Origin: Paludibacter sp.
GTDB lineage: Bacteria; Bacteroidota; Bacteroidia; Bacteroidales; Paludibacteraceae
Direction of reading: 5' to 3'
Assembly (NCBI GenBank): GCA_031292575.1
Contig: JARLGX010000010.1
Coordinates: 62,001-126,000 of the forward strand
DNA: 64,000 nt
Positions within the stretch are counted from its first letter, which is position 1. The number at the start of each line of letters is the position of its first letter. The notes beneath the pieces were generated by a model. It ran no database searches. It was not told the origin of the DNA and saw only the letters and a list, made by a program, of their open reading frames with translations. Positions 63,558 through 64,000 of this stretch are shown one piece after another. Position numbers and translations under genes: made by a program.

Positions 63558-64000
63558 ATGAGTATGAAAAAATTAATGATTTTTGTTGCTGCCTTTACTA
63601 TAATGGCTTCAACTGTACATTCTCAGAATTTGAAAGAATTTTTTAATAATTACAACAAAGACAGTCGATTTGAAAGTGTGACTGTAGGTCGGTTTTTACT
63701 AACATTACCGTTGATATTTGGCAATTTAGATAAAAGTGACCGGGAATTTATAGCATGTATTCACAGGGTTAATGTTTTAAGTTCTGCATCAGTTGTTGAA
63801 CCTGCATTTTCAGCAATAGTTTTAACTGATTTGAATAAAATTATTAGAAATGGAAATTTTGAGAGCTTAGTTGAAGTGAACGATAAAGGAGAAAAAGTAA
63901 ATGTATATTATCACATTAATAGAACTATAATCTCTGATTTATTGGTTGTTGTCAATGAGAAAGATGAAATGAATATTGTTTTGATAAACGGTAAACTCAC
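63558..64000 (+). CDS. DUF4252-like secreted protein (partial, C-terminus beyond window)
   Basis: Open from ATG 63558 (alternative ATG 63564) to the window edge, 147 residues. A signal peptide (KKLMIFVAAFTIMASTVHSQ) is followed by a small mixed domain (NLKEFFNNYNKDSRFESVTVGRF ... VNEKDEMNIVLINGKL) that resembles DUF4252. Such proteins are often encoded next to ECF sigma/anti-sigma pairs in Bacteroidales, which agrees with this position; function unknown. A 16-base gap separates it from the anti-sigma gene, so one operon is likely. Confidence 0.7.
   Translation, partial: MSMKKLMIFVAAFTIMASTVHSQNLKEFFNNYNKDSRFESVTVGRFLLTLPLIFGNLDKSDREFIACIHRVNVLSSASVVEPAFSAIVLTDLNKIIRNGNFESLVEVNDKGEKVNVYYHINRTIISDLLVVVNEKDEMNIVLINGKL

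Overview
The window is AT-rich, densely coded chromosomal DNA of a Bacteroidota member, most likely Bacteroidales. The support is the typical -33/-7 promoter pair (TTTG, about 19-21 bases, TAnnTTTG) in front of many genes, the lack of Shine-Dalgarno sequences, a TonB-dependent receptor with a carboxypeptidase-like N-terminal domain, a DAHP synthase/chorismate mutase fusion, and a Bacteroidota-type division/cell-wall cluster. No phage, integrase, insertion sequence, CRISPR array or rRNA was seen; it reads as core genome with small palindromic repeats in some spacers. Only the first and last genes are cut by the window edges.

Layout. 1-2638: start of a NfnA/SudB-like flavoprotein (minus) and a TonB-dependent receptor. 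2715-6205: a phenylalanine/tyrosine operon (prephenate dehydratase, aminotransferase, DAHP synthase/chorismate mutase) behind a complete transcription attenuator: a 17-residue Phe/Tyr leader peptide, an antiterminator arm just after its stop codon, and a terminator. 6233-7360: two Spy-like small envelope proteins. 7677-13675: aroB, a CoA-binding protein, dapB, lepB, a WbqC-like gene, ilvE and rimM. 13815-16747 (minus): cyclopropane-fatty-acid synthase, a GNAT protein and a lysophospholipid acyltransferase. 17102-33144: the dcw cluster in canonical order, mraZ rsmH ftsL ftsI murE mraY murD ftsW murG murC ftsQ ftsA ftsZ, ending with a YqeY-like gene; two TGGGG repeats with 10-base period before mraZ look like an MraZ autoregulatory site.

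33276-44209 is a potassium-homeostasis block: an unfamiliar 67-residue membrane peptide, kdpF, kdpA, kdpB, kdpC, kdpD, then kdpE and a KimA-type potassium transporter on the opposite strand. Two boxes with the 6-5-6 layout of the E. coli KdpE site lie before the kdp operon, and a 16-base identical stretch lies before the KimA-like gene, so one two-component system may control both uptake systems. 44745-44923 holds two identical tRNA-Lys(UUU) genes. 45204-54246 carries a CNNM/CorC-type protein, a PpiD-like foldase, rlmN, a large zinc-amidase-like protein with an apparent golvesin-like insertion, and pdxA. 54387-59329 carries a GH89 alpha-N-acetylglucosaminidase and a second TonB-dependent receptor. 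59371-64000 carries a PgpH-type HD hydrolase (probable c-di-AMP phosphodiesterase), an NlpC/P60 peptidase, and an ECF sigma factor with a probable anti-sigma factor and a DUF4252-like protein.

The strongest regulatory observations are the Phe/Tyr attenuator and the shared KdpE-like boxes. All identifications come from reading translated sequence and motifs; no database search or folding program was run.
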